The notes below the pieces were generated by a model. The model was given only the letters and a program-made list of their open reading frames with translations. It was not told the DNA's origin and searched no databases. A stretch of DNA of 64,000 nt, taken from NCBI GenBank assembly GCA_949775045.1, contig OX459097.1, positions 965,598-1,029,597 of the forward strand, written 5' to 3'. Each line of letters begins with the position of its first letter. Within the stretch, counting starts at the first letter, position 1. Made by a program: the position numbers and the translations under genes. The stretch comes from Metridium senile (lineage: Eukaryota; Cnidaria; Anthozoa; Actiniaria; Metridiidae). This document shows, piece by piece, positions 1-10,276 of the stretch.

Positions 1-747
1 AATATCAATAATGTAATTATATGCTGATCTAATTTGTTTAAAGTTATTAGCACCAGTAATCATAACACAACCACGCTCAAAAACGAAAATTGATATATCC
101 TTTTCATCCTTGTAATTATATTTAATATCTACTGATGCATGTATAACTGGATCATAAAAACAGTTGGCATTTTTATCTAATAAAACCTGGTATAGTTCAT
201 TTCTATCAAGTAAAAAATTAAGATTAAAATTACTATTAATCATTACAATATTAAAATTATATATTTGATCAATAGTTAATTTACTTGCATCGCTTATAAA
301 TAACATATCTATTATTTTTTTTGTTTTTGGATTATAAACAGCGATTACCTTTATTAACTCATGACATAAAATATTAATAGCTTCATAAAAATCTTTAATT
401 TGACGACACCCAGTAAGTTGAATAGCACCATTCCTAAAAAGTTTAATATTAATATTTTTATCTTCTGATACCTGTACTATAATACTGGCTTGGTTATAGA
501 AGGAAACTTGTCCTTTATTTTTCTTGTTTTTACTATTTTTAATATTCTTTATTGGTTTAATAATAGTTCTATTAATAACAGTATGTTTAACACCAACAAT
601 CCTATTTTTAAAAAGTTTTAAATACTTACCAATGTTTTCTAAATTAAAAAATATATCAAATTTGCCTGTTATTGTCATAGTTGATATTTTTAATTCCTCT
701 GGAAGAATTGTTGTATCAAACTTTTGAATTTGTATTTTATTATTCAT
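1..747 (-). CDS. Giant-virus-type TATA-box-binding-protein-like protein (partial, runs off the left edge)
   Basis: Reading the minus strand from the ATG at 747, I find 249 codons without a stop up to base 1, so the C-terminus lies outside the window. The protein is rich in Ile, Asn and Lys with A/T-ending codons. It has two similar segments: around residues 99-111 KLFRNGAIQLTGC, and around residues 223-235 FVFERGCVMITGA, each followed by a helix-like stretch. This duplicated 'strand, G-x-x-x-(I/M)TG, helix' layout is that of the TBP saddle and is most like the TBP-like proteins of Mimivirus-type giant viruses, which act in transcription initiation. No intron signal is seen. The next gene lies 94 bp upstream on the same strand with the same promoter block. 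The TBP-like assignment is from pattern recognition, not a search; a giant-virus origin is inferred from that, the base composition and the compact layout. Confidence 0.7.
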   Translation of the reverse strand, partial: MNNKIQIQKFDTTILPEELKISTMTITGKFDIFFNLENIGKYLKLFKNRIVGVKHTVINRTIIKPIKNIKNSKNKKNKGQVSFYNQASIIVQVSEDKNINIKLFRNGAIQLTGCRQIKDFYEAINILCHELIKVIAVYNPKTKKIIDMLFISDASKLTIDQIYNFNIVMINSNFNLNFLLDRNELYQVLLDKNANCFYDPVIHASVDIKYNYKDEKDISIFVFERGCVMITGANNFKQIRSAYNYIIDI

Positions 748-800
748 ATTATATAATTATACTATATTATTATTTCTTTAAGTGTATTTAGTTTCGTTTA
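748..800 (-). promoter_or_regulatory. AT-rich promoter of the TBP-like gene
   Basis: On the minus strand this holds ACTTAAAGA about 28 bases before the ATG, then ATATAGTATAA and a short TATATA-like run. The same elements, in the same order and spacing to within one base, precede the neighbouring gene at 1297. Two independent starts sharing one block supports a common promoter. Confidence 0.6.
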
Positions 801-841
801 TTTAAATTTTATAAACATCATCATCACTACAACTAGAAAAA

Positions 842-1297
842 TTAAATAACTAGTGTTAAAAAAGAATCATCACTAGTATCATTACTAACAACATCATTGG
901 CCCTAAAAAAATAATTACCACTAACAACATCATTACCATTAACAACCTCATTACTACTATCAGAATAATCAATATATTTAAAAGAATCTTGTTTAATATC
1001 GAAATAAATCATATATATGTGATTGTTATCATATAATTTATACTTTAGATCAAAATTAACTTTACTAACAGTACAAGATTTTAAATTTGCTACACTTTTC
1101 TTAAGTACTTTTACATATTTAATACCAATAATTTTTTTATGACTATGCTCTAACAAAAAAGGTGATGGTGGTGACCATTCTATTAGGCATACGCTTTTTA
1201 ATTCTTCTAATAAAACTGATTTTTCATTTATCACCAGAATTGAAAAAAACTTATATATTCCACATCCTTTACAAACTACAACATCACCAATATTCAT
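842..1297 (-). CDS. Hypothetical protein of probable giant-virus origin
   Basis: An intronless 151-codon ORF with ATG at 1297, chosen because the shared promoter block ends just before it. The N-terminus (MNIGDVVVCKGCGIYK) and the following alternating hydrophobic/charged pattern suggest a small beta-rich domain with a CxxC pair; around residues 40-55 is a Pro/Ser/Leu segment. The last third is low-complexity, with repeated NDVVS-like units (residues about 120-145), so the tail may be disordered. Codon use and A/T content match the TBP-like gene next to it and differ from the flanking retrotransposon. I do not recognise a family. The viral assignment rests on the neighbour, composition and promoter. 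Confidence 0.5.
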   Translation of the reverse strand: MNIGDVVVCKGCGIYKFFSILVINEKSVLLEELKSVCLIEWSPPSPFLLEHSHKKIIGIKYVKVLKKSVANLKSCTVSKVNFDLKYKLYDNNHIYMIYFDIKQDSFKYIDYSDSSNEVVNGNDVVSGNYFFRANDVVSNDTSDDSFLTLVI

Positions 1298-1340
1298 TTC
1301 TATATACTTATACTATATATTTATATCTTTAAGTCTATTT
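1298..1340 (-). promoter_or_regulatory. AT-rich promoter of the second viral-type gene
   Basis: Contains ACTTAAAGA about 29 bases before the ATG at 1297, followed by ATATAGTATAA and TATATA. It aligns with the block upstream of the ATG at 747 over about 40 bases with few differences. Confidence 0.6.
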
Positions 1341-1721
1341 TTAATATAATTTTGTTTAATGGGAAATCCCCAGCCATTAGTCATAGGGTAATCCCCAACC
1401 ATTAGTCATGTCTAGGCTTGCCTCGGTGATGTCATCAGGAAATCCCCCATCCTTGGGCAAGTTCAAACATGTACATTAGTAACAGGGGAATACCCGTCTA
1501 CTTACGTCATGTTTAGGAATAAAAAATCTTTAATCGCATTGAAACCTAGGATTTTGACCTAGCATCGGAACCTAGGGTCGGATACCTAGCGTTGGAACCT
1601 AGGATGTTTTTAACCTAGGGTTGTATAACCAAGATTTGATTGATAGGGAAATTATTCTTCTGGTAGATCCTGCCGTGGTGTCACGCAATGAAATCATGTC
1701 ACGAAATCCAGCTTTTGGTAA
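1341..1721. other. Junction zone with CCTAGG-rich short repeats, no gene
   Basis: Composition changes here from about 80% A/T to ordinary sequence, so the viral/host junction probably lies near 1340-1380. Two short direct repeats ending in CATTAGTCAT occur at 1372-1409. Between 1545 and 1625 the motif AACCTAGG recurs several times at 20-25 base spacing. No coding potential is seen. Confidence 0.4.
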
Positions 1722-2225
1722 TCACGGCAAAATGCGCCAGAACATACCATTCCCTACTACTAACTGATATACTTTCGAAGGAACTGTAGTATCCATATTA
1801 CGCCACAGGAATCTGTGAAAGGTCTGGTCAGAAGGCTGTAGGTGTACCTGTAAGTAAATTTCTGTGATGTCACAAACAAGTGCCACTGGAGAACGTCTGA
1901 ATCTAGTAAGAATATCAACTAGATCCCTTTGCAGCTTTGGTCCCTGGTGAACGACATCATTGAGGGAGAGACCTTTGTAACGAGCTGAAGCATCAAACAC
2001 TGGTCGTACTTTACTAGTTGACTTGTCCATTCTTACGATTGGGAAGTGTGGAAGGTACCAGGATTTCTCTTCAGTTTCAGGTGTTGTTCTTACTTCTTTC
2101 ACATAACCCTTTTCTCTGTACTTGTCAAACACATTTTGATAGCACTTAGCTATTTCAGGCTGCTTGACCAATTTCTTCTCTGTACTTTCTAGTCGTCGTA
2201 ATGCCATAGGGTAGTTATTTCTCAA
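1722..2225 (-). pseudogene. BEL/Pao retrotransposon reverse transcriptase fragment
   Basis: The translation matches the N-terminal part of a BEL/Pao reverse transcriptase: a Trp-Tyr-Leu-Pro-His stretch, VRPVFDAS, then LNDVVHQGP, and the palm strand VALVCDITEIYLQV, whose Asp is the motif A catalytic position. The frame degenerates at the end (VGNGMFWRILP), where the conserved V-x-F-G segment is expected, and neither the YVDD motif, RNase H nor integrase follows. The element is therefore truncated near 1722. It belongs with the protease and gag pieces upstream on the same strand (2250-6682). Confidence 0.8.
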
Positions 2226-2249
2226 GGATGGAGCATCTGATTTCCAGGG

Positions 2250-3133
2250 TTATCCCACTGTGTAACCACTTGGGGCAACACTTAATGTTCCTTTAACGAT
2301 CTGCTCAGCCTCTTTATCTTCGGGACGAACTAATGAGTATGGGCGTGGCTCCTCCATTTCCCACATCTGCTTAACGAGGGAGTTCAGTTGTGTCTCTTCA
2401 TTGATGTAGTAGGTCACATGGGCAGTTTCGCCATTTCTGAGAGATGGAGGTCCAATACATGTCCATCCTAATGGTGTAAGTCGTGCAATTGGCTCACCTG
2501 GATTACCACGAACTTCTTCTAGAGCACAGTGTAGGTCAGAGAGATCGAGACCAATCAGCATGTCAACAATAGGGCGTTTTCCCTTGACAGGAAAGTTGAT
2601 ATCCTTCAAATGAGGCCATTTGGTACTTTCTTTCGACCAGTCTATGGCATGCATGTTTCCAGTTACACGATTAGTTGTATGAACTGTGATTTGTTCTCTA
2701 ACTTGCCCATCAGAACTCTGTAGCTCACAATGTACTATGTTGCTCTTCAGACTTGTGCGTGTATCATTCAGGACTTGAACAAACATAGAGACCTCTTCAC
2801 CATTTAAATTCAGGAAGTTGGCAACATCCTTATTTAAATAAGATCTTGTGCTTGCATCATCAAGTAATGCATTTATACGCAGACTCTTATCTCCATTCTT
2901 TAACAGCACTGGTACAGTTCTTAATGCTAGATATTCTGGAGTTGAACTGGATGTAACATAGCTTTTGGATTGGTTAGCCTCCCCTTCCGTGGGTTTTGTA
3001 GTTGACCATGATTCAGACCTGCTACTCTTGGGTTGTTCTTGTTGAGGCTTATTTTCCATCCATTTACTTACTTGTACTCTTCTGTTATCAGTATTGTGGA
3101 GAAGACGATGATGATTTGAACGTACGACAGCCA
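2250..3133 (-). pseudogene. BEL/Pao aspartic protease (A17-type) and polyprotein linker
   Basis: This minus-strand segment encodes the conserved BEL/Pao region between gag and reverse transcriptase. Near its start is NHHRLLH, the usual end of the zinc-knuckle region. Then comes INALLDDASTRSYL, the position of the retropepsin active site, and further on VDMLIGLDL and PLGWTCIG, both typical of the A17 family. The upstream end is cut by a terminal-inverted-repeat element at 3134, so the polyprotein is separated from its gag by about 1.9 kb. A stop and frame change separate it from the reverse transcriptase piece below 2225. Confidence 0.8.
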
Positions 3134-3398
3134 CACTGTAATTTTTTTGAAGCCGTTTTGGCCCCAAGGTTCTGGTTTGGCTTTTTGAAACTAGAACCAT
3201 TTTAGCTATGAGATGCCAAAATAGCTCTAACATGCTATTTTGGCCCCAAAAGAGGCGTTTTGGCATAGTTTTATTAGAGCCAAATTGACTCTTATATTGG
3301 TTAAGTCGGTGTTTTTACCAAATTGGGGCTGTTCATGTGTTTCGAAAAAACACAGTGTTATATCGACGGTCTTGTTATAAGTAATTGAAACCACTAAA

Positions 3399-4110
3399 GC
3401 GCCAAATCTCATGGTATGCCAAATTAGCCCTCTGAGGTCTATTTTGGCCCTCCATCTTAGAGTGGCCAATTTGGCTACATTTGGGGCCAAATCTCATGGG
3501 GTGCCAAATTAGCCCTCTGAGGTCTATTTTGGCCCTCCTTTTAAAGTGGCCAATTGGGCTACATTTTGGGCCAAATCTCATGGGGTGCCAAATTAGCCCT
3601 CTGAGGTCTATTTTGGCCCTCCTTTAAAGTGTCCGATTGGGCGCCTACATTTTGGGGCGAATCTCATGGTGTGCCAAATTGGCCCTCTGAGGTCTATTTT
3701 GGCCCTCCTTTTAAAGTGGACCAATTGGGCTACATTAGGGGCCGAATCTCAAGTGGTGCCAAATTGGCCCTCTGAGGTCTATTTCACCCCTCCTCTTAGA
3801 GTGGCCAATTTGGCTACATTTTGGGCCGAATCTCATGGGGTGCCAAATTGGCCATCTGAGGTCTATTTCGGTCCTCCTCTTAGAATGGCCAATTTGGCTA
3901 CATTTAAGGTCCAAATCTAATGGTGTGCCAAATTGGCCCTCTCATGTCTATTTTGGCCCTCATCTTAGAGTGGCCAATTTGGCTACATTTAGGACCAAAT
4001 CTCATGGGGTGCCAAATTAGTCCTCTGAGGTGCTATTTGGCCCTCCTTAAAGTGGCTAATTGGGCTACATTTAGGGCCAAATATAATGGTGTGCCAATGG
4101 CACATGCATA
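3399..4110. repeat. 84-bp tandem repeat, about eight to nine units
   Basis: Units starting CCAAATCTCATGG recur at about 3402, 3487, 3571, 3657, 3743, 3827, 3911, 3996 and 4078. Each unit contains TGAGGTCTATTT and GGCCCTCC. Units diverge by substitutions and small indels. The overlapping short ORFs in this stretch are by-products of the repeat. Confidence 0.9.
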
Positions 4111-4474
4111 CATGTGAAAACGACAGCTACCTAGATAGAATTAAAATATAGTAAATATTTAAATTTAATATATTAAATTATTATAAATTAAATATATTAA
4201 ATTTTTAATCATACATTCAATTAAATGGCAAACAGTGGGAAATGCGTTCAAAGACTATCAATTTAGTAGCGTCCAAGCATTGGACGAAGACCTAAAGCAA
4301 ATGAGTGTAGTGAAAATAGTAGAAAAGAACATTACTTAAACTAGAAGATTAGTTTAAGAAAGTAGAAGCAGATTTAGCAATGTTAGATTTTGAACTTTTT
4401 CACAAATAATTAGTGATCAACCTACGAGGAAAACATCAATAAAATATGACATCAACCTAAAACTGTCAACGAAT

Positions 4475-4548
4475 TCGTTATTAGCTTAGTTGGTAATACA
4501 CTAGATTTTCACGCCACAGGTTCCCGGTTCGAGTCCCAGGACGTCCAA
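4475..4548 (+). other. tRNA-like (SINE-type) sequence with A and B boxes
   Basis: TAGCTTAGTTGG fits a polymerase III A box and GGTTCGAGTCC fits a B box at tRNA spacing. The anticodon loop would read TTTTCAC, giving a TTC (Glu-like) anticodon. The acceptor arms do not pair and the T stem has mismatches, so this is a tRNA-derived relic and not a functional tRNA. Confidence 0.45.
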
Positions 4549-4689
4549 GATAAAATAAAGAATAAAAATAGGTAAATAGTTAGGTAGGTAGGTAAATAAA
4601 CAGGCAACACAGGTAAAAAAGTAGAAGGTTGTGGAGAAGAAAAAAAGAGTGTAATGAAATGCATGAGAAATTGCTTTTATGCTAATTAG

Positions 4690-5030
4690 ATCCAAAACAG
4701 CCTTATTTTAAGGGGGCCGTTACAGCCTATAAATGGGGCCAAAAAAATCGGCCCGAACTGTTAGGGCCAAAACAACCTTATTTGAAGAGGTAAAAAAAAA
4801 CGGCCCACGACAGGAGCAAAAACAGCCCCAAAACATGGGACCAAAAAAACGGCCCCAATTGTTAGACCCGATTCTGCCCTTTTTGAAGAGGGCCTTATCC
4901 GGGTCAAAAAACGGCCCACGGCAGGAGCCAAAACAGCCCCAAATATGGGACCAAAATAAAAACGGCCCAAATTATTAGACCCAAATCTGCCCTATTCGAA
5001 GTGGGCCGCCTCCGGGTCAAAATTTTGGCC
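4690..5030. repeat. Degenerate tandem repeat of about 105-115 bp
   Basis: Two and a half units share GTTAGRCCC, GAAGAGG, AACGGCCCACG, CAGGAGC and ATGGGACCAAAA in order. It lies inside the inserted TIR element next to its right end. Confidence 0.7.
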
Positions 5031-5070
5031 CCATTTTGAGGGCTAAAACGGCTCCAAAAAAATTACAGTG

Positions 5071-5920
5071 CATTGATTTGGCATAACCTCTTGCTTCTGC
5101 ATGTATTACTCCTATGATAACTTGACAGACATTTGAAACACACCTTGAGTTCACGAGTTTTAATCCATCTGTCATCCACAGAAAGATCCTTAAATTTGTC
5201 ACAGCTCCATAACCCATGCTCCTGTGAACAGAGATGACACTTCATGGCTTGTTTCTTCTCTTCTACTCTCACTTGAGGTACTGCTAGTGTGCGTCCTGTG
5301 TTTTGAGATCTTGGTTTCTTTGCACCTAATCCCTTGACTGTTTCAAGTGCTGTCATCCAGCTTTCGGCCTCTTCATTTATGAATGCATAGAGATTGTGAA
5401 CAGTCCCTTCTAAATGTTTATCTCTAAGCCAGTCCTGATACTTTACAACCAACTGTTCATTTAGCTTTCTAAGTAATGATACATAAAGCGAACCTGCACC
5501 GAGTTCTGAAACTTGACCTGTGTCTGTTAGTTTGACAACAAGTGTGTCTAACAGTTCTGCTAACTGCTCAAGATCTGCTGCATTTCCTTCACGGACTCTG
5601 CGAAATTTCTCTAGCTCTTCTAGTCGTAGACTTATCTCTCTTCTCTTCCCACCATATTTCCTGACCAGCCGGTTTATTGCTACTTCGTAAGCAGTCCCAG
5701 AATAGCCCAGATTTTGTACAGTTCGGAGTGCATCTCCTTCCAGACAGCTGTACAACCTTAACAACTTTTGTTCTGGGGGAATCTTTTCATGTTTTCCTAT
5801 CGTTTGGTAAAACGCTGCATGCCAGGACTCAAACGATCGTTTATCTCCTTTGAAATGGGGCACATTTAGACGCTGTAGACCTTTCATTGGATCATCAATT
5901 GGATTTGAGCGTTGTTGCAC
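5071..5920 (-). pseudogene. BEL/Pao gag, central domain and zinc knuckles
   Basis: From the ATG at 5920 the product starts MQQRSNPIDDPM and has the conserved gag block LPHFKGD-like (VPHFKGDKRSFESW) and LYSCLEGDA. The C-terminal part carries the cysteine-rich region CHLCSQEHGLWSC...CFKCLSSYHRSNTC, typical of BEL/Pao gag. The frame continues cleanly to the insertion at 5070, where the TIR element supplies an artificial stop. Upstream, a further gag segment lies in a different frame, indicating an indel near 5930-5960. Confidence 0.8.
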
Positions 5921-5963
5921 CCTTTTCGTTTCTTTAGAAGCAGCTCCTTTTACATCTAATGCT

Positions 5964-6682
5964 TTAAACGCTTTTTCGAGATCGCTGAGCTCTTTGCCTT
6001 GTGTAAATAGGTCGGGTGTCCGTTTGATGAGATCGTAGATCCAGAGAGCGTGAATTTGATGGAAGTGGATCGGAAGAACGTTGATCGTGCGAGCGTGGAT
6101 CCATTGAACGTGGATCCATTGAACGGGAAGCGTGTGAACGTGGATCTATTGAACGGGAAGCGTGTGAACGTGGATCGTCGTGCGATAAAACGAATGTCGG
6201 CTGTTCGACAGTGATCGGGGTTGAGAACTTTGGCTGGATTCCTAGTTGTGAATAAAGCTCCTTTTGCTGTTGTCTCGCCTTCGTTAGCGAAACCTCGAGA
6301 TCTGTGATCATTTCTTCTATTTTATCCACTTGTAGAGACGCGGCGGCGCCATGTGCGATCGGTGGCGGTGTTTGCTCAGTTCGACTCAGTTGTGGGCCTT
6401 CAGCGTTAACCATATTTGTGACTTCTTGCATATCACTCCTAATGCGATCGTTTTCTGCTTTTAGTCGAGCTATATTTTATCCACTTCTTCGTAGACATTC
6501 CATTCTCCTTCAAGATCATTACAGACGCGAAAGTATTCATTGACGTGATCGATAAGTTTTCCGAATAATACTTTTATGCCGTCTCTTCCAATCTCCTTAT
6601 CTTCCAATTCGTTGATAAGGTGGTCTCTGATCTCATAAATCGCAAGTTTTAAAGAATTCTTCTTGTCCCGTAATCCTTTCAT
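5964..6682 (-). pseudogene. BEL/Pao gag, N-terminal part (frameshifted)
   Basis: Two minus-strand segments, 6470-6682 and 5964-6431, encode the start of gag. The first (MKGLRDKKNSLKLAIYEIRD) is charged and helical. The second holds a coiled-coil-like stretch (MITDLEVSLTKARQQQKEL) and then a short internal repeat of DPRSHASRS/DPRSMDPRS units from a small DNA tandem repeat at about 6095-6180. They are in different frames from each other and from the central gag, so at least two indels have occurred. Confidence 0.65.
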
Positions 6683-6786
6683 TGTTGTGTTGCGAAATCC
6701 CTCGCAGTGATCAATCGATTAACCTGAACGTTTTCCAGAGTATTTTCTTCAAAATTCCATTACATGTCGAAGAAGATCGCTTGGAA

Positions 6787-6868
6787 CCTCGCTCTGTTAC
6801 CAATGTTTCCGAGAGATCACATTTGAAAACCTTTTGTTTAAGAAAACTAAAGCAAACTATATAGAATC
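6787..6868 (-). promoter_or_regulatory. Possible primer-binding site and LTR edge of the BEL/Pao element
   Basis: Minus strand reads ...AAACA then TTGGTAACAGAGC about 110 bases before the gag ATG, the layout of an LTR end (CA) followed by a tRNA-complementary primer-binding site. The putative LTR runs toward higher coordinates and is interrupted by the insertion at 6869. The outer LTR border was not found. Confidence 0.3.
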
Positions 6869-7770
6869 TAGCCTGCGTGCAGCCCCTTTTTTTACCCGTA
6901 ATAAGGGTCTGCGAATTATTGCAAGATTCCGTGTTCTGGACCCCCAGCCGAGTTGCACGATTATATATAACAGGCTCTGATTGGCTGCTACGCCAGCTCA
7001 TTCTTACATACTCTCTGATTGGCTCGAAAGCTCGTACTCGCATGCGTATGATTGATAAAAATAAAAGAACTCACCAAACACAAACATAATAATGACATTT
7101 AATCAGTTTAAAATGTATTTCACTTACTACAATCGATAGATGACTCGATAGATATGATTCACGAAACGCTTTTCAAGTAAAAATTGTTTACCGCCACGTG
7201 TCGTGAATTTCAAATGCCTCTATAATATTTTTCAGATGTATTTTGATATGTTTTACATCAATCAATAATTGTTCTTTTACCGAAGTATGAAGCTTATATA
7301 TCCATGTCAGTCCTTATATTTGACGATTTTCGACGTGACATCGAACACTTTGAGAAGCAAGCGAAGTTCATCTACATCGAGTAGTAGAATTAAATATTTC
7401 GGCGATAAGTCGACGATAAACTTGAGAACTATCAACCCATACAGGGGCTCTGATAAATTTGTTACTTCCATAAGTAAGTTTTAGTGCATTTACTGCGGTT
7501 TTTGGCATTTCCGAGCCATTTTAGAAGAGACAACTTTTCGCCGCCTTTGAGCGGCCATCTTGTTTTGCTCGATCATGACACTAGTCTCTATTGCGCATGC
7601 GAGTACGAGCTTTCGAGCCAATCAGAGAGTATGTAAGAATGAGCTGGCGTAGCAGCCAATCAGAGCCTGTTATATATAATCGTGCAACTCGGCTGGGGGT
7701 CCAGAACACGGAATCTTGCAATAATTCGCAGACCCTTATTACGGGTACAAAAGGGGCTGCACGCAGGCTA
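6869..7770. mobile_element. 902-bp inverted-repeat transposon, TAGCCTGCG family
   Basis: Ends TAGCCTGCGTGCAGCCCC and its inverted complement, with nearly identical arms of about 180 bp (6869-7048 and 7591-7770). It is flanked by the 9-bp direct repeat TATAGAATC (6860-6868 and 7771-7779). Long TIRs with a 9-bp duplication are a Mutator-like signature. No transposase is encoded. It probably landed in the BEL/Pao LTR. Confidence 0.85.
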
Positions 7771-9061
7771 TATAGAATCTCGGAACTAACCTATGCATGA
7801 AACTCAGTCAAAAGCACACCATGTGCACACCATGTGCACGCCGATGACCGTTGAAATTCGCCATCCTCAAAACCTCCTTAAATGGCCACCAAAACCCAAG
7901 AAAACTACACAGAAACGTTCATAAACTCATAATCTTTTATTATCGAAACAAAAAATATTACTGACTAAAGAAGAGATTTCAAACAGGACCATATTTGAAC
8001 GTTATCCATATTGAACTTCGAAAGAGCCATTAAATACCACAGGAAGCCCAAAACCACAAATTGATAGTGTGGGAAGCCTGTGGCCATATAATATTAAGCT
8101 TTATTTTTTTCCAAAACACTGACAGAATGCGAAAACCGACTGAGAGAAAATTTAAAGCTACGTGGCGAGCATTGGTTGTTCTTGCAAACATTTTGACAAG
8201 CAAAAGTTGAGAAGATTAAATCAATATTGTAAAAACTCAAGAGAGAATACACGAGAATACACAAAAGGTTGTGAGAATACACAAAGTTTTTTTTTATTTT
8301 TCTAAAGAATATAAAGCTCGTTCACATACCTCAATAATAGTTCAAAAATATACTTGCAATTTTTATCTTTCCTTGTAAACAACACGGCGGTGAATTGAGC
8401 TATCTTTTGATATTGAGATATATCGTTGCTTTTCAGTCACTTTTAAAATGCTATAAATTCAAGAACAGTTTATCTACAAAGTTTACAACGTTTTTGAAGT
8501 AAGGAAGTGTTCTTCTCTTTCTTTTTCTGCATAAAAAAGGTTAAACAATCTTGAAAAAGATCGATTTGCTTGATTCAAAGTCCTGTCAGCGATCCTAATG
8601 CTTTTATCTTTCATCTTCTTCATAAAGTACGACACAGACAAATGAATTCGTTCACCAGTTGACGGTGACTACGATTAAATTTCTTATTATTTATCGAAAA
8701 ATAAGCTTTAGTAGGCGTCCACAAACGTCCACAAGACCGACGAATAACAACTCGTTTCAACATCCATCGTGGTTGTTTGTGTCAGCTAAAATCCTTTGTA
8801 AAACTTGTTTTTTGTTTCTTGACTTTCTTTGATGTTGAGATATAAACAAAACCCTTTGTCTTTAAAAGATCTTTGATTTGGAATAATGAAGAAAGCTCCA
8901 GTAATTTTTATATTTTGGCATTAAAATGTCTGTGTTTCGAGGCAGCCGTAACAAATGCTGAATGAAAACCGGTTTCTGACAACTCTTTGGAAGCCATTTG
9001 AAAGCAACGCGCGTCGTAAAATCAAAAACATTAATAGAGAGAGAACAACAACAAAAAAAGT
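7771..9061. other. No gene seen
   Basis: Begins with the target duplication and probably the rest of the retrotransposon LTR. The remainder is A/T-rich, with stops in all frames and no recognisable protein segment. Confidence 0.4.
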
Positions 9062-9146
9062 TATTTACCGGCTAGAGGTCGGTCTGTATAGTGAAAAACT
9101 AAGAACTCGGGCAGTTTTTCACTATACGGACTTCCTAGCCGGTAAA
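9062..9146. repeat. 85-bp hairpin (small inverted-repeat element)
   Basis: Arms TTTACCGGCTAG and CTAGCCGGTAAA, plus inner TATAGTGAAAAACT and its complement. TA flanks both sides, compatible with a TA target duplication. Confidence 0.6.
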
Positions 9147-10200
9147 TATAACATATATTTAATTTTCCGCTACAAGAATTAATTATATAATGAATATAAT
9201 CGAGACAAGTTCTGGAAAAAGGGATGAAAAACTGGCTGCGCGCTTTGGCAAATTTTCGTGCAGTCATAATAAGACGAAAAAAACTAGACGAACGATGGTA
9301 GACGCGACGGTAGCCATGTTTATAAAAACAGTCCCACAATGCACTTATGATGACGAATTTCTTTACTTAGTAGGGAGGGGACCGGAAAGAAATTGTCTTC
9401 AGAAATTGTTATCTACGCGATAACTTTTTAAAACGCCCGGTAACCCCAATTTTTTTACAACTGCAATTATTAAGAACATGTTAAAAAATCGTTTTGATGT
9501 AAAATTTCGAAAAAGCAACTGATTTTGGGATGGAAATTCGACAAAATTTCGAATTTTCTGAACCTCGTAAATTACGAGTCGCGATGCTAAAAAAATCATA
9601 TTTCACTACTAACTTTTAAAAATACGTTACAAAATATATATTCCTATTAGAAAATTACTTATTGATTCTTTACCGCTATCAAAGAGATGTTTTAATGAAA
9701 ATCCTTTGAAAAACATTTTTATTTGTCGATGCAGGTAAAATCGTGACGTCAGCCATATTTAAGACTCATTATTTCTCTTAACTGCCCGGTGACCCCACCT
9801 TTTTTAGCCAGATTTGAAGAACACTCTAAAGGGTTAAAACAACTCACATAGTTGTTTGAAGAAGGCATTACTTTTTAATTAATAGGCCCCGTCCTTAACT
9901 AGCCAATATTTGATAGTAATATCCATGGACGTTAACGTTTCGGATTCCATGCATACTAGTATCATTTTTTAGTACATGAACGAAACCACAAACACTTCGA
10001 AGTCTTCGAAGTCTTCGAACTTGACAGCCTGCATGACAAACAACGTGAAAAACCCGTGAGTAGCCCGTATTGCGGTATCGGTTTTCTAACCAATTAGAAA
10101 GCGCTTTAAAACAATAGATATTTTCAAAAGATAAACAAACGGCCGCAATGCTCCTCGGATGCAAGAGGGCCTTTAACATCTCAATATATTCTCTTATAGA
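9147..10200. repeat. Dispersed repeat with CCCGGTRACCCC motifs, no gene
   Basis: CCCGGTAACCCC (about 9436) and CCCGGTGACCCC (about 9785) are each followed by a T-rich tract and similar flanks, resembling a decayed repeat related to segments at 59.1-59.5 kb. Between 9998 and 10019 the unit CTTCGAAGT is repeated. No coding evidence. Confidence 0.35.
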
Positions 10201-10276
10201 CGGCTTAGTGAGAGCACAGATAGATAGCTTGGGCTACCTGTGGTCATACTGGCAGTTTGATGTGACACTAAATATG

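Larger units (their letters stand above)
3134..5070. mobile_element. Non-autonomous TIR element inserted in the BEL/Pao polyprotein
   Basis: The left end begins CACTGTAATTTTTTTG followed by an AGCCGTTTT block; the right end is the inverted complement with two or three mismatches over about 30 bases, ending in TTACAGTG. It interrupts the BEL/Pao gag-pol reading exactly where the zinc-knuckle region should continue, which confirms insertion. It has no transposase; its interior is an 84-bp tandem array, a tRNA-like sequence and a second repeat set. I could not define a convincing target-site duplication (2 bp, TG, at most), so the superfamily is open; the CACTG termini are CACTA-like. Confidence 0.65.

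Noticed and set aside
524..727. Plus-strand ORF starting MFLLFLIFFIGLIIVLLI (membrane-like)
   Set aside because: It is antisense to the long open minus-strand frame; the hydrophobicity reflects complement of Lys/Asn-rich codons.
3375..4117. Overlapping ORFs rich in NWPSEVYFGPPLR-like units
   Set aside because: Translations of the 84-bp tandem repeat on both strands; no independent evidence of coding.
4475..4548. Functional tRNA-Glu
   Set aside because: A and B boxes are present but acceptor arms do not pair and the T stem is mismatched.
6711..7089. ORFs with MRVRAFEPIREYVRMSW on the minus strand, repeated at 7591-7800 on the plus strand
   Set aside because: Identical because they lie in the two inverted arms of the transposon at 6869-7770; not a gene.
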